NCBI GenBank assembly: GCA_029378245.1
Contig: JARKIF010000458.1
Coordinates: forward strand, 1 to 17,412
Origin: Roridomyces roridus
Taxonomy: Eukaryota; Basidiomycota; Agaricomycetes; Agaricales; Mycenaceae
DNA length: 17,412 bases
Direction: 5' to 3'
Part shown: in pieces, positions 1 to 9,068 of the stretch
Layout of the letters: the number at the start of each line of letters is the position of its first letter
How positions within the stretch are numbered: the first letter of the stretch is position 1
Made by a program: the position numbers and the translations under genes
Notes under the pieces: generated by a model
Told to the model about the DNA's origin: nothing
Seen by the model: only the letters and a program-made list of their open reading frames with translations
Database searches by the model: none

Positions 1-1942
1 GATCCCGACTTGGTGCCGTTTGATCCGTCTCGTCCTTTACTGGTTGCCGAACCCTGGTGAGTCGAAGCCGTTCTCCTTCTCGCAAATCCTTACTCATGCC
101 GAATAAATCCCCGAGCCGGACCGTGACCTCCGTGTCGTTGATCCGTCCCAGCAATTCATCCGTGAGTCCTTCTCGTTGAATTGGTGCTCTCAACTCGTAT
201 GATTTCCGTGTATCCTCCATCAAACGTCGTTCGGCTCTGCTTTCGGATACTGGCGAGGTTCGAGCCCCAGATCCTACTGGCTTCACGAAACGATATGGTA
301 AGTCTTGTTTCATATTGGGCGTGTCTTGATGAATTTCAGCTCGTCTTCCCTCCGGAGGCCTTGCCTCTACCTCCATCCTTGGGACCTTCAAAAATCCTGC
401 TCGCCGGGTTCCTTGAACGACACCGCCTTCGTCTTGCTGCGAGTCTGGACAAACTGCTCGCCGGCAGCATTGCCTCTCTGCATCATGTTGAATACCGTGC
501 GTCCCAGCTCCTCCATGTTGATGTTCGGCGTCGAATTGACTTGCTGTGCGTAGGGTTGTGCGTTGATCGTGCGTTGGATAAGGCTGTGAGTTGACGTTCA
601 TCTGGCTCACGGTTGGCAGCGAGTTCGGAACCGGCTGCCCGGTTGCGACCTGATTTAACTTGACCCGCAAGGTACGGATCTCGTCGCGCAGCAGATCAAC
701 CTCGTCGTCTTGGGTAGAGCCGTAGTACGACTCGACGAAGTGCTGCCCGGATGCACCCTTCCTCTGCCAATATTCCTCCACACGAGACGCCGCTGATCCC
801 TTACCTCTAGGAATATAATTCCCGTCGGCAAGCCTCTGCTGCCCGTCTTCAACTACGACCCACCCCTTGTGAATGTGAGCCGCCTTGGTGGTGCATTCCT
901 TCGAGAAGTGGTCTGATCCTTCGCAATAATAACACCCACCACGTTGCATAGGTCCCGCTCCGAATCCCCGGTTGAACTGACGGTCGCCGCCGTACGAGTT
1001 CGGAAATCCCTGCCGTGTCCCAGCATCGTTCCTCTGTTCATCATCCCTTGTCGACCCAGCACCTCTCGTGGTCTGAATCAACTTCATCAGCTCGTCGTGA
1101 GCTGCCTTGGACTGCTTCTGCGAAACAACGAATGCATCGCGAAGACCGGATAACTCACCACCTAACTCGTCAATTCGAGCGTCTCTGGCCTCGGTCTTGA
1201 CCATCGGGAACCTGTCGGAGCGCTTGATTTCAACCCCGCCGTCGTCCCAGGTGTGATCGGCTGCGCCTTTGTTGGCCAGTCGTTCCGCCATCGTAATCAA
1301 TTCGTCGAGCTGAATTGGGTCCTCCTTGCGATCGACTGTGGCTACTGCTGCTGCCGCTGGTTGTGCGCCGACGCCTGCAGCAAGTAAGTCCTCCTTGATT
1401 AAGTTGCGTGTGTTGATAGCTGTGCGGATTTGCTCAGCAAACCCGCGTTCCAAAGATTCAAGATACTTCCTACACGCCTCCTTGTTCAAGATAATTGCGG
1501 GCGGCTGGATCAGCTTCTTCACCAGCCGTTGAAACGTCATTCCAAAGCGTTTCAACCGCCCTTCATCGACCCTCCGTATGTTCCTATTCTCCCTGCACAA
1601 CCTCTCCAACTCATCGAGCGTGCCCGTCTTGTCTTCTTCGATCTCAGGGTAGCTCTTCAAGATGGCCGTCTGAACTCGGCATAAGAACTGTTGACCCTAC
1701 TCGGCTATCGCTCTCCACTGCCTCGCGCTTCCTCAGCGGTAGATAGCTGGTGAATAAACGCTTCCTTCTCCGCAGCATCCGTGATCTGCGCCAATCCTAT
1801 AATCTCGTCCACCTGTTCGATGAACTCTCTCAAGTATCCTTGCCTCAGTCGTAAACCTCGGCACGTTCGTATCCCACGACCGCGGAACTCGGAAGCTCGC
1901 TACTCCGTTCCCAGTCGCTGCATTTTCCTCCTGGTTCGCCAT
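1..1942 (-). pseudogene. Ty3/Gypsy-like retrotransposon Gag relic, 5' part of gag-pol
   Basis: This is a broken structural (Gag) gene of an LTR retrotransposon, read on the minus strand from an ATG at 1942. The first frame starts MANQEEN and continues to a stretch with SWDTNVPRF. The reading then moves through other frames, with recognisable pieces such as YLREFIEQVDEIIGLAQI (about 1790-1840), a charged middle region, a CCHC zinc knuckle at 893-934 and a coiled segment DDEVDLLRDEIRTLRVK after it. The end at the window edge (about 180-1) reads ELLGRINDTEVTVRLGDLFG, which resembles the linker before the aspartic protease in basidiomycete Ty3/Gypsy elements. No single ORF covers it, so several frameshifts are present. 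Protease, RT and integrase would lie outside the window. The class is inferred from the knuckle and linker; the RT is not seen. Confidence 0.72.
893..934 (-). other. CCHC zinc knuckle of Gag
   Basis: The minus strand encodes CYYCEGSDHFSKEC, a perfect CX2CX4HX4C zinc knuckle. This motif binds nucleic acid in retroelement Gag proteins and is the firmest identifier of the surrounding relic. Confidence 0.9.
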
Positions 1943-2307
1943 ACTGATGTTGGTGTTACTGGTCGTAAATGAATGTAAAATTGATTGATTCGTCGGAGTC
2001 GTCGTGCCGAAAAAGGTGGTTGTTGGTCAAGAAGTGATTCCTCGAAATCAAAATCCGTGTTGTGTGTGTTGTATGTGAACTCCGCAAGTTCTGTCTCGTC
2101 TGTCTCCGTTCCGTATATGCCGCTGCTCGTGCGCGCACTAAATCCCTGATCTCGTTTCGTCCGCGTTCCGTTGGCGTTAGCCCGTCAATGCTTGATCAAT
2201 GTGTGTTGAGTTGAAATCTGAATGAACCACCCCTCGCGTGGGCTCCATATGAAATGCGTAGATACGAACACAACCTAAATCAAAACCAACCAAATCCCAA
2301 ACCAAGG
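1943..2307 (-). other. Retroelement 5' leader with candidate primer-binding site
   Basis: This stretch lies between the gag ATG and the candidate LTR and has no credible gene. Three bases inside the LTR edge, the minus strand reads TGGTTTGGGATTTGG (2290-2304). It starts with TGG, as expected for pairing with a tRNA CCA end, so it is a candidate primer-binding site. The matching tRNA was not identified. An alternative TGG start lies at 2244-2246. Tentative. Confidence 0.35.
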
Positions 2308-3113
2308 TGATGGAAGGGTGCTGAATGTGATGTCGAGGAGTGAAGCGCGTGCGTACTAATTCGTGATGTTGTTCGGGTTCGGGTCAAAGTATATGACCTT
2401 ATCTGTTCAGATGGGGCTCGACACCGTACGTACAAGCAGTCGTTGGCTCGAATGAATCCTAAAATCCAAATAGTCAGCAAATCAATCTTCCGTATACCTT
2501 CAATCCAGATAGTCCAATCCGTTCGTCGTGTGAGAGTGTAAGCTGGTGAGGATGAGTGTGGGGCTAGCTGTGCTAGAGTCGAAGTTGTCGTTCCGTTGTC
2601 GTAGTCCGTTCCGTTAATCCGTTCCGTTCCGTAAGTTCCCGTATCCCGGTAAGTTCCCTGAGCCCGACCCAGTGTGATCTGCTCTGAGCTAAACCCGTGT
2701 GATTTGCTACCTACCACTAAAAGTAGTCGGCCCTTTTATACTACGACTATTACCTCGGGCATCCTGTTTGTACAACCCCGAGCCCGAGCCTCATTCCTCT
2801 TCACCTGACCCTGCCCGAGCCCATCCTGACCATGGTGAGTTCCCAAATTCGCATCTCGAGAACTATCCCGCGAGCTCAACTACGCCTCCCTGGCCGATAC
2901 GGGCGATGCTCGGGCATCTCGGGCATCTCGGTCTCTCGCCCTTTGCTTGCCCTGATTGGCTCTCTACCCCTCACATGTCCATCCTCGTTGCCCGAGTCTA
3001 TGACGCGTCCTCGGTGTGTGTCATTTCCCGAGCCTCGTTGCCCGAGTTCAACTCCTTGAGTTGAGTTCGACCCTCCTGACGGTGTGATGGTTGATCATAT
3101 CGTGATCACATCA
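2308..3113 (-). repeat. Candidate 5' LTR of the Gag-bearing retroelement
   Basis: The boundaries are inferred. On either strand the block starts TGATG (2308-2312) and ends CATCA (3109-3113), the TG...CA form of LTR ends, giving 806 bp. It lies upstream of gag in the expected order, carries a TATA box pointing toward gag, and has no coding signal of its own. It is rich in short repeats built on CCCGAG and CGGGCATC (2755-2785, 2811-2823, 2905-2935, 2990-3050). The second LTR is outside the window, so the ends cannot be confirmed here. ORFs inside it are low-complexity and not believable. Confidence 0.45.
2731..2740 (-). promoter_or_regulatory. TATA box of the retroelement promoter
   Basis: The minus strand reads TATAAAAGGG, a near-perfect TATA box. 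It sits about 375 bp into the candidate LTR and points toward gag, as expected at a U3/R boundary. Confidence 0.6.
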
Positions 3114-3223
3114 CCGATGGCAATCACGTGTTCACCATCGACCCTCGTTCCGCACTCATGTCTGGAATTTGCAAAAACCTGGGCCTTGAACCAGTTTCCC
3201 TGCATGCCCGGTACGTCCGCTCT

Positions 3224-3693
3224 TCACCGCCGAAGCATGGGGTCGAGTAGAGTGACTGCCGTGGAGTGCTCGCGAGTGTGAAAACGATAGTCCAGGGGAA
3301 GATCGCCGGCACGCGACAGCCATGTCTCCAGTAACGTGAGAGGTAGCGACTCGGTGAAGGTGAGGGATTGCCAGAGGCGCGGGCTGGCCAGTGCTACCTG
3401 GCGCCATTCTCGACAGACCTGCATAAACAAAGAGGTGCCTGAGTGGGGGATGGTGTGGATCGAGAAACTACACAGTGCTCAAAGATATCGGCGGTGATTT
3501 CGGGTGGGAGGGATAGAACGGGGTAGACGATCGCGTCGGATTCCGTTTGGAGAGCGTCGCGTTCCGCCTGCAGCGCTGTGATGAGGGAATCCAGCTCGAA
3601 GAGGCGTGCGCGCAGACGAGATCTGTCTGGTTGCTGTGGGTTTGGGGCCAGGTCGTATCCGCACCGCGGGCAGGAGTGGGTCGTGGCATGCAT
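3224..3693 (-). pseudogene. F-box protein gene, frameshifted and truncated (copy A)
   Basis: F-box proteins usually act as substrate receptors of SCF ubiquitin ligases. The reading starts MHATTHSCPRCGYD at 3693, with a single CPxCG motif. A coiled coil follows (RARLFELDSLITALQAERDA), then the F-box core YPVLSLPPEITADIFEHC. Near 3435 the frame slips by one. The next frame continues VCREWRQVALASPRLWQSL, then LLETWLSRAGDLPLDYRF, and stops at 3224. The leucine-rich C-terminal part seen in copies B (9069) and C (12189) is missing. The candidate LTR begins only about 110 bp downstream, so insertion of the retroelement may have cut this gene. The family call is firm; function is unknown and the copy is probably dead. 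Confidence 0.8.
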
Positions 3694-4506
3694 AAGAGTC
3701 GGGGCGTGGGACGAAACGTATTGCCGAGGACGGCTGCAATTCGGGCTTTACATCCGACGGTCGACCTGTCACACTGAGTCACAGCTTTTCCTCTTCCCTC
3801 ATCCACTGAGGGACGACGACCAAGGGGTTCAAGCCTGCATCCTTTCACGGAGCTTCGTTGTCTTTGAATCCTCGCTGCCCAGACAGATCGCTCTCGCCAG
3901 TTTGCTGTCACACGCAGTGGCACCCTCTCAGTATCTCCGAGCTTTCGGTGGCTCCGCCCGTTCTCAGGGAATCTAAGCAGGTCGACTCGTTGCCGCGTTT
4001 CCTCCACTGGCCTTCATCCACATCTTTGAAGCGTGTGCACGAATGTCGAGTTATCGATAAGAATGAACACTTACGGACCTTGCTACCGCAAGGACACCAT
4101 TGTGGTGACTCTGGTGAGTACGCAGTCGTAATCCTGGTCAAACGCTGGGCCTAGCCGGAGTCTAGAAGAAACGCTTCTTAGTCATTTTACAGACCTTCCG
4201 AGAAGGCTCCGCAAAGATACACCGACCTTTCTCCCCCGAGGAAGTGCAACCTAGAAGCAGCATATAAGGAGTTAAGGTTGGGTGTTTGGCCGGTGAGCGG
4301 GCTTAGCGGTTAGCATTCAGAGCATTCTTTACTTATTTGGATTCGCCTCGGTCCACAAGACGCTGCTCAATCTGAGATACTAATAGGCCGATTTATATGC
4401 GTGGAACCGCGGATCGAAACCAGTGTAAGGCCGCCCTTCGTACCTTCTCGCTCGAGCCTTAAAATCACCCATCGCAGCCCTCCAGTTGACCATCCTACCT
4501 ACTACC
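3694..4506. other. Intergenic region with no recognised gene
   Basis: ORFs on both strands here are short, overlap each other and show no recognisable motif. The region separates the divergent F-box copy A and the adenylation-domain gene. TATA-like strings at about 4261-4266 (TATAAG) and 4392-4398 (TTTATAT) lie 110-245 bp before the ATG at 4507 and could belong to its promoter. Confidence 0.5.
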
Positions 4507-5504
4507 ATGGACCACACTCTCGAGCTCAATCACCTTGCGCTTTTACAGGACCGTGCCCGCAACGCAGGCGATAATACTCTATTCAAGCTGGGGAACCCAG
4601 AAATGGCTCACGAATGGGTCGATGTCACCGTCGCCGAATTCGCGGCTGAGGTTGACAGAATGGCATGCATTCTGTTGACCCATTTCAGATCAAAAGGAAT
4701 CCCATCTCGTTCTGTCATCGGCATGTTGTGAGTTTTCTCTGTTTTCATCCCGGGTACTTCACTGGCGTGGACAAGGATGCATGGACGCCCATATATCCAC
4801 TTGGTTTACACCATTGCAATATCTCGGGCCGGCTATGTGCCTCAGATGATTCCCATGGCTGTATTGGAGCATGGCATCATCTCCGAACTCATGCAAAAGG
4901 CCGACGCCAAGGCAATTGTAATCGACTCCGAGTCCTCCGCGCCCGCTTCTGTCACAAACTACCGACTACCGGTAATCCCGATTGCCCGCGCCGCAGATGG
5001 TTCATGCAATACCTCGTCCTTGCCCCGGATCGAAACCCTTCCATCCTAAGAGGACGTATGCTTCATTTACCTTACTTCTGGGTCGACTTCTGGGTGCCCC
5101 AAGCTTGTCCCGATTACCCAACGGTTCATCAGAATGAAAAGCAGTGCGGAGTTTGACACCTTACTCCACGACAAGAAGTTTGAGACCCAGGACGTCTTCC
5201 TCCAACGCGGAAATCTCAATTCCATCTCGTTCATGCGGCGTACGTACCCATCCTTGCTTGACCCTCCAAATACCCCGCTTTTCACAACATGCACATAGAG
5301 TATAACGGATGTCTGTCTACTGGATCGTGTATAGTTTATCCTGCAACACATCCGCCGACGAAACAAGAATTGTTCACGCTAGTCAACACTTGCGGGTTAA
5401 ATCGCATAGCCACCTACGGGACCTACCTTTCGGTACACATTGAGGCTGCGAGGAGAGATCCAGCAACCTTGCAACTGCTGCAGGGAATGAGGAGTATTCA
5501 TATA

Positions 5505-5527
5505 CAGTCGTGATATGCGTAACGAAA
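5505..5527 (+). repeat. Left terminal inverted repeat of the 558-bp element
   Basis: This 23-bp end matches the reverse complement of 6040-6062 at all but one position (position 18, A here versus C). It is preceded by the TA duplication. Confidence 0.85.
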
Positions 5528-6039
5528 CGGTCAACGTGTTGCGTGAATTACAGGCTACGGATCAATTTGATGGCCGAGGCGCGGCCATATTCGTGTTCCT
5601 CGGCATCAAAAATGGGGGTGTGTGAAACCTCGAATTTTCTGGCCACGGTGTCGACGTGCAGATGCTTTCGAATGTTGATGTCAGATTTCCATTTTGCACG
5701 CGTACCGAAAACAAGCATGTGTACCACCACCGCACGGGATGCATATCACGGGAAATGGTGGTGGAGACTAGTCTGAGTCCCAATGGCCCCTGCCAAGTCC
5801 AAAAAACCCCATTAAAGGTGGACAAATGCACCAGTAGCATCACCCATTTTGTATCATTTGAGACTGAACTCCAATCAAATCAGTAAACAAAGATGATTTT
5901 CTGGCACAATAACTAGGGAATCTAAGGTCATGGAATTCTCCCGGGCACACTTAACATTCATGAGAATATGCAGATTTTTTTTCAAGGCCGGAAAGTTAGC
6001 ACCTGGAAGATGGCACGGCTATTTTCGGTAGGCATGCGT

Positions 6040-6062
6040 TTTCGGTACGCATATCACGACTG
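6040..6062 (-). repeat. Right terminal inverted repeat of the 558-bp element
   Basis: This is the inverted partner of 5505-5527. It is followed by TA (6063-6064). Just inside, TTTTCGGTA occurs twice (6022-6030 and 6040-6048), a subterminal repeat. Confidence 0.85.
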
Positions 6063-7209
6063 TAGCGGCGTCGCCATATCGAATACGGACGACGACTGGT
6101 GCTTCCAGAATGGCATCGGTTTGGTGGTGAGCTGATTGAACTGCTTTTTGTGGCGTGTTTACTTCAACTTACAGATCAAATCCCACAGGACATCTATGCT
6201 ATGACCGAGTGTGGTGTGTTCCCCTGATTTCGGTACAATATCACAAGTAGTGTACTGACCCAATAATTGCAGGTATTATCATGACCACTGTACCTGGGAA
6301 ACCGAGTCGTTATATTCGACCTCTCCCGACGTCGACTATTTCTTGCAGATTCGATCCTGTCTTGTACACAGATGATCCATCGCCCCAGCTGTTCCAGTTC
6401 ATTCTACTCGCCGACTCTCTCAAACTTCCCCAACCGCACCTCCTATCCGCCGATGGCAATTTTCATTCTGAAGACCTGTTCGAGCGGATGTCTGATGATT
6501 CATACGTGTTCCATGGGAGGAACGATGATTGGATCAAGACTAAGATAGGGAGACCGTGTGATGTTGGGTGCGTTCGGCGATATATTCACCAAACGGTGTT
6601 TGAAATCGTGCCATTCGAACCCCAGGTCAATTGAACAAAAGGTGCTCGAGACGTGTGGTGACCTAGTCAAGCAATGCATCGCCGTCGGATCTTTACGGCC
6701 CTCTCCTGCACTTTTCGTCGAACTCCACAGCTCGTTGACGGTGTCGAATGACAAAGTCAAGGAGATGATACTCACGCACTTGCATGAGTTCAACATCCGA
6801 CGATACACGTTGGAGGGTATCACCGATGAACGGTTGTTATTCGTTGTGGAACAGGGTGCGCTTCCGAGGACGATGTGTTCAATTTTTTGTTTCGCGTAGG
6901 ATTTACTCACTTGTTGTCCCACTAGCTCAAAGGTAATCTCTGTTATCAAGCAACTCTCAGGCGCGCAGCAATTGAGCAGCAATATTCGGCGGAATTGGAT
7001 CAGGCATACGAGTCCTTGTTGTCGTAGTAAACCACTTTGAAGCCGATCAATTATCAGTATACAGTGTCGAGCACGAGGCAGATGCTTGTACTGTGTACTA
7101 TGGAACTTCAGAGCCATCCCTTCCCCGTCTTTGGGTTCTTGGTTACGTCGGCGTTACCCTTCATCCAGGCAGCTATGCACACGAACGCGAATCGAAGCAC
7201 GTCAAAAAT

Positions 7210-8021
7210 TTACCACCCGAACTTTTGGAAATGCGTACCGTCTGCTTTCATGTATTCGATGCGCCACGGGTTGCCGCCATTCGCAGAAGCACTCTTGGAG
7301 AGTTTGAAGCTCCAGATTCCCTGAGAAAGTTGAGAGTGCCGTCAGATTGAAGCCGGCGCGCGCAAAAGGCGGTCTGCAACTTACACCGCTCTGTTGGATT
7401 GGATCACCGTGTGCAGCGTCGCGCCGGAGAGTGACGAGGATGTTACAGGTAGCGGAGGCCTCCGTAGGATGCTCGGCGCTGGTGGAGGGCTGGGGAAGGT
7501 CCACAAGGAGGTTCCTTGAGATCCCGGATGAGCCGCTGTGGTTGGGTAGAGAGACATAAACTGACGTTGTAGCGTGCGTGAGGCCATCCATGTATTCGAG
7601 CATGCCTTTCCACACTTCTGCCTGGTTGCGTGGAGTGGTGGCTGGGCCGAGTGCTCAGGAGATCCGAAATAGCTGAACAAGAGATGTACTCACTGACGGG
7701 CTCTCCGCCGAACATGCTAGCTGTCGCAATTCATGAGATGGAATTCCCTGAGCGGCAGATAATTTGGCACGTACTGTAATCCATGACCAGTTCATCAGCG
7801 AACTGTGCAGCTGTGGTGTCCCAATCTTTGCGATCGGCGGACCAGGCCTATCAATTCGACTCTTGAGTCACAAATCTAGAATAAAGGATGAGAAGTACCA
7901 TTCGAACGCTGCTCATTTCGTTAGTTGGTTGAATCAATCTGAATCAATGGACAGAAGTCACTCACATCGTGTCCTGAATGTTGGCGCGGTCCAACAAGTA
8001 ATCAGAGGCAGAATAAGTCAT
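7210..8021 (-). CDS. SnoaL-like / NTF2-fold domain protein, six exons, intact
   Basis: The SnoaL-like (ketosteroid-isomerase, NTF2) fold includes small isomerases, cyclases and dehydratases; the substrate here is unknown. The start at 8021 opens MTYSASDYLLDRANIQDT. Exons are 7966-8021, 7899-7908 (only 10 nt), 7775-7847, 7694-7720, 7385-7617 and 7210-7320. Introns are 51-76 nt, all GT-AG. Together they give 510 nt, 169 residues and a TAA stop (7210-7212) with no frameshift. Typical family features are an N-terminal helix ending in RxAWSADRKDWD, FADELVMDYTSMFGGEPV, KVWKGMLEYMDGLTHATT, ATCNILVTLRR, then a strand with IWSF and NPWRIEYMKADG. A serine/proline-rich insert follows VSLPN. It converges on the adenylation-domain gene. 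The family assignment rests on pattern recognition only. Confidence 0.85.
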
Positions 8022-8057
8022 TTTGGGAGATGGGTACCCGCCGCCGTGGGTCGTTGG

Positions 8058-8067
8058 GTTTTTATGG
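8058..8067 (-). promoter_or_regulatory. TATA-like element of the SnoaL-like gene
   Basis: The minus strand reads CATAAAAACC, about 37 bp upstream of the ATG at 8021. It is a plausible core promoter, close to the start codon for a fungal gene. Confidence 0.4.
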
Positions 8068-8376
8068 GATCCTAAAGGCTAAATTCAACACACGAAAGCC
8101 GTGTAGCCGAGTTCGGTTGAACATCCGAGCATATGACAAACTCTGACAAATCGGCTTTGACAGAAAAAACTCGGAAGCCTTCCGTGATTTTCAATCCTTG
8201 GTTTATTCGAATCTTCCGAGAGAATGCGCCTTTTGTAGAGAGAAGTTTCAGCAGGAAACATGCAGGTGATGCCCGGCGTTCTTCCCGGCTGGAGACTTCC
8301 CATCAAATGGATATTTCCCATCAAATCGTGATCCGTATCCACGTCATCCCTACTCTGTCAAGAGGAGGGTTCTGTG
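8068..8376. other. Intergenic region upstream of the SnoaL-like gene
   Basis: No ORF here has recognisable content. It ends with GTTCTGTG (8369-8376), the left copy of the MITE target duplication. Confidence 0.5.
8369..8376. repeat. Left 8-bp target-site duplication of the hAT-like MITE
   Basis: GTTCTGTG, identical to 8800-8807, directly abuts the CAG terminus of the element. Confidence 0.88.
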
Positions 8377-8799
8377 CAGTGATGGCCCGTAGGGCCCTAT
8401 TTCCACCCTCACCGACCGATAGGGCCCTATTAGGCCCTACAGCCCTATTATAGGGCCCCCGGCATAGGGCCCTATCTGAGGCTATTTCCCAAAACGGAAA
8501 TGATCCGAGCACCATCGGTTGGTGACGGTTGGTCTCTTCGTAGTCTTGACCAACAAGTATTCGATTTCTCAGCCTACAGTGCATTAGACAGTGAGTGCCT
8601 TGAGCTTGGAAACCACTTCTCTGTGGCCCAACACCCAACCACGCGAGGAGACCGGCGTTCGGCAGGGTGTGATCCGGGTTTGATGGGATCAATAGGGCCT
8701 AGCTAGGGCCTACTGCTTGACCTCAGACTGATAGGGCCCTACGATAGGGCCGAATAGGGCCCTATCGGATAGGGCCCTATTTCCCTAGGGTCGTCACTG
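8377..8799. mobile_element. 423-bp hAT-like MITE with palindromic subterminal repeats
   Basis: The element starts CAGTGATGGCCCGTAGGG and its other end, reverse-complemented, reads CAGTGACGACCCTAGGG, giving imperfect terminal inverted repeats of about 17 bp. It is flanked by perfect 8-bp copies of GTTCTGTG (8369-8376 and 8800-8807). An 8-bp duplication with CAG(T)G ends is typical of the hAT superfamily. The ends are packed with the palindrome TAGGGCCCTA: exact copies at 8390, 8420, 8465, 8732, 8755 and 8770 (start positions), plus at least six degenerate ones. The middle (about 8480-8690) has no coding signal. It is therefore a non-autonomous element, and the intact duplication suggests a fairly young insertion. 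Confidence 0.88.
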
Positions 8800-8807
8800 G
8801 TTCTGTG
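8800..8807. repeat. Right 8-bp target-site duplication of the hAT-like MITE
   Basis: GTTCTGTG, identical to 8369-8376, directly follows the CTG terminus of the element. Confidence 0.88.
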
Positions 8808-9068
8808 GGCTGAATGCATGAGCTCCTGCCAAGTGTGTGCCATCAAATCATGATATTGACCTCATGGTCATTAGGTGAACAATCCACAAACTCCCGAGAC
8901 CAAAGCGGCACACATCTGACGCTGGGCTCCGAAGATGTTCTGAATGCCGATGAGCAGCCATTATAACCGGCCGGCAGCGGATCGGCAGTGATCCGTCAAT
9001 ACTTTCGTGTGATGTGCCGTACTGATCTCACATCATGACCAGAGTAGGGGAACGGTGCTTGCACCGCT

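Larger units (their letters stand above)
5505..6062. mobile_element. 558-bp non-autonomous TIR transposon (TA target duplication)
   Basis: The two ends are inverted copies. The left end reads CAGTCGTGATATGCGTA and the right end is its reverse complement. The match extends to 23 bp with one mismatch, followed by more similarity after a one-base gap. Both sides are flanked by TA (5503-5504 and 6063-6064). TA duplication with CAG ends is known for Tc1/mariner-pogo elements. The interior has no convincing transposase, so it is probably a MITE; the superfamily is inferred. The host coding sequence continues on both sides (QGMRSIH before, SGVAISNTDDDW after), which independently fixes the insertion. 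Internal copies of terminal motifs occur at 5698-5712 and 5741-5750. Confidence 0.85.
4507..7027 (+). pseudogene. NRPS-like adenylation (AMP-binding) domain gene, disrupted
   Basis: Members of this ANL family activate a carboxylic acid as an acyl-adenylate. The closest resemblance is to the adenylation part of fungal L-aminoadipate-reductase-like enzymes. Inferred exons are 4507-4727, 4776-5239, 5299-5509 or 5504, 6065/6066-6118, 6175-6213, 6273-6567, 6626-6874 and 6926-7027. Conserved pieces in order are ISRAGYVPQ, the A3 core YLTSGSTSGCPK (5068-5103), VYPATHPPT, DIYAMTECG (A5), FHGRNDDWIKT (A8), CIAVGSLRPSPALFVE and GALPRT near the end. The last exon ends QAYESLLS before TAG (7025-7027), so there is no carrier or reductase domain; it would be about 540 residues. 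Damage includes an in-frame TAA at 5047-5049 just before A3, a one-base loss near 6932 in the usual SKGN motif, and a transposon at 5505-6062. It converges on the SnoaL-like gene, 182 bp away. Confidence 0.85.

Noticed and set aside
2280..2717. 145-residue minus-strand ORF inside the candidate LTR
   Set aside because: It is Thr/Ser/Arg-rich low-complexity sequence between the TATA box and the leader; better explained as LTR than as a gene.
3468..4007. 179-residue minus-strand ORF
   Set aside because: It overlaps F-box copy A in a different frame, and its upstream half has no recognisable content.
4292..4430. tRNA or SINE-like A-box (TTAGCGGTTAG) and B-box (GGATCGAAACC)
   Set aside because: The spacing of about 110 bp is too wide, and no cloverleaf could be formed; treated as chance.
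5510..5620. Continuation of the adenylation domain into the element (frame RDMRNETVNVLRELQ)
   Set aside because: It does not resemble the family after RSI, and the true continuation (SGVAISNTDDDW) is found beyond the right terminal repeat.
5548..5843. Minus-strand ORFs of 60 and 93 residues inside the 558-bp element as a transposase
   Set aside because: No DDE or helix-turn-helix signature is visible and the frames are too short; the element is taken as non-autonomous.
6500..7117. 205-residue minus-strand ORF
   Set aside because: It is antisense to conserved adenylation-domain exons on the plus strand (GRNDDWIKT, AVGSLRPSPALFVE) and has no motif of its own.
8377..8799. CRISPR-like or satellite array from the repeated TAGGGCCCTA
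   Set aside because: The repeats are palindromic, irregularly spaced and confined to both ends of a unit with a target duplication, so the MITE explanation is better.
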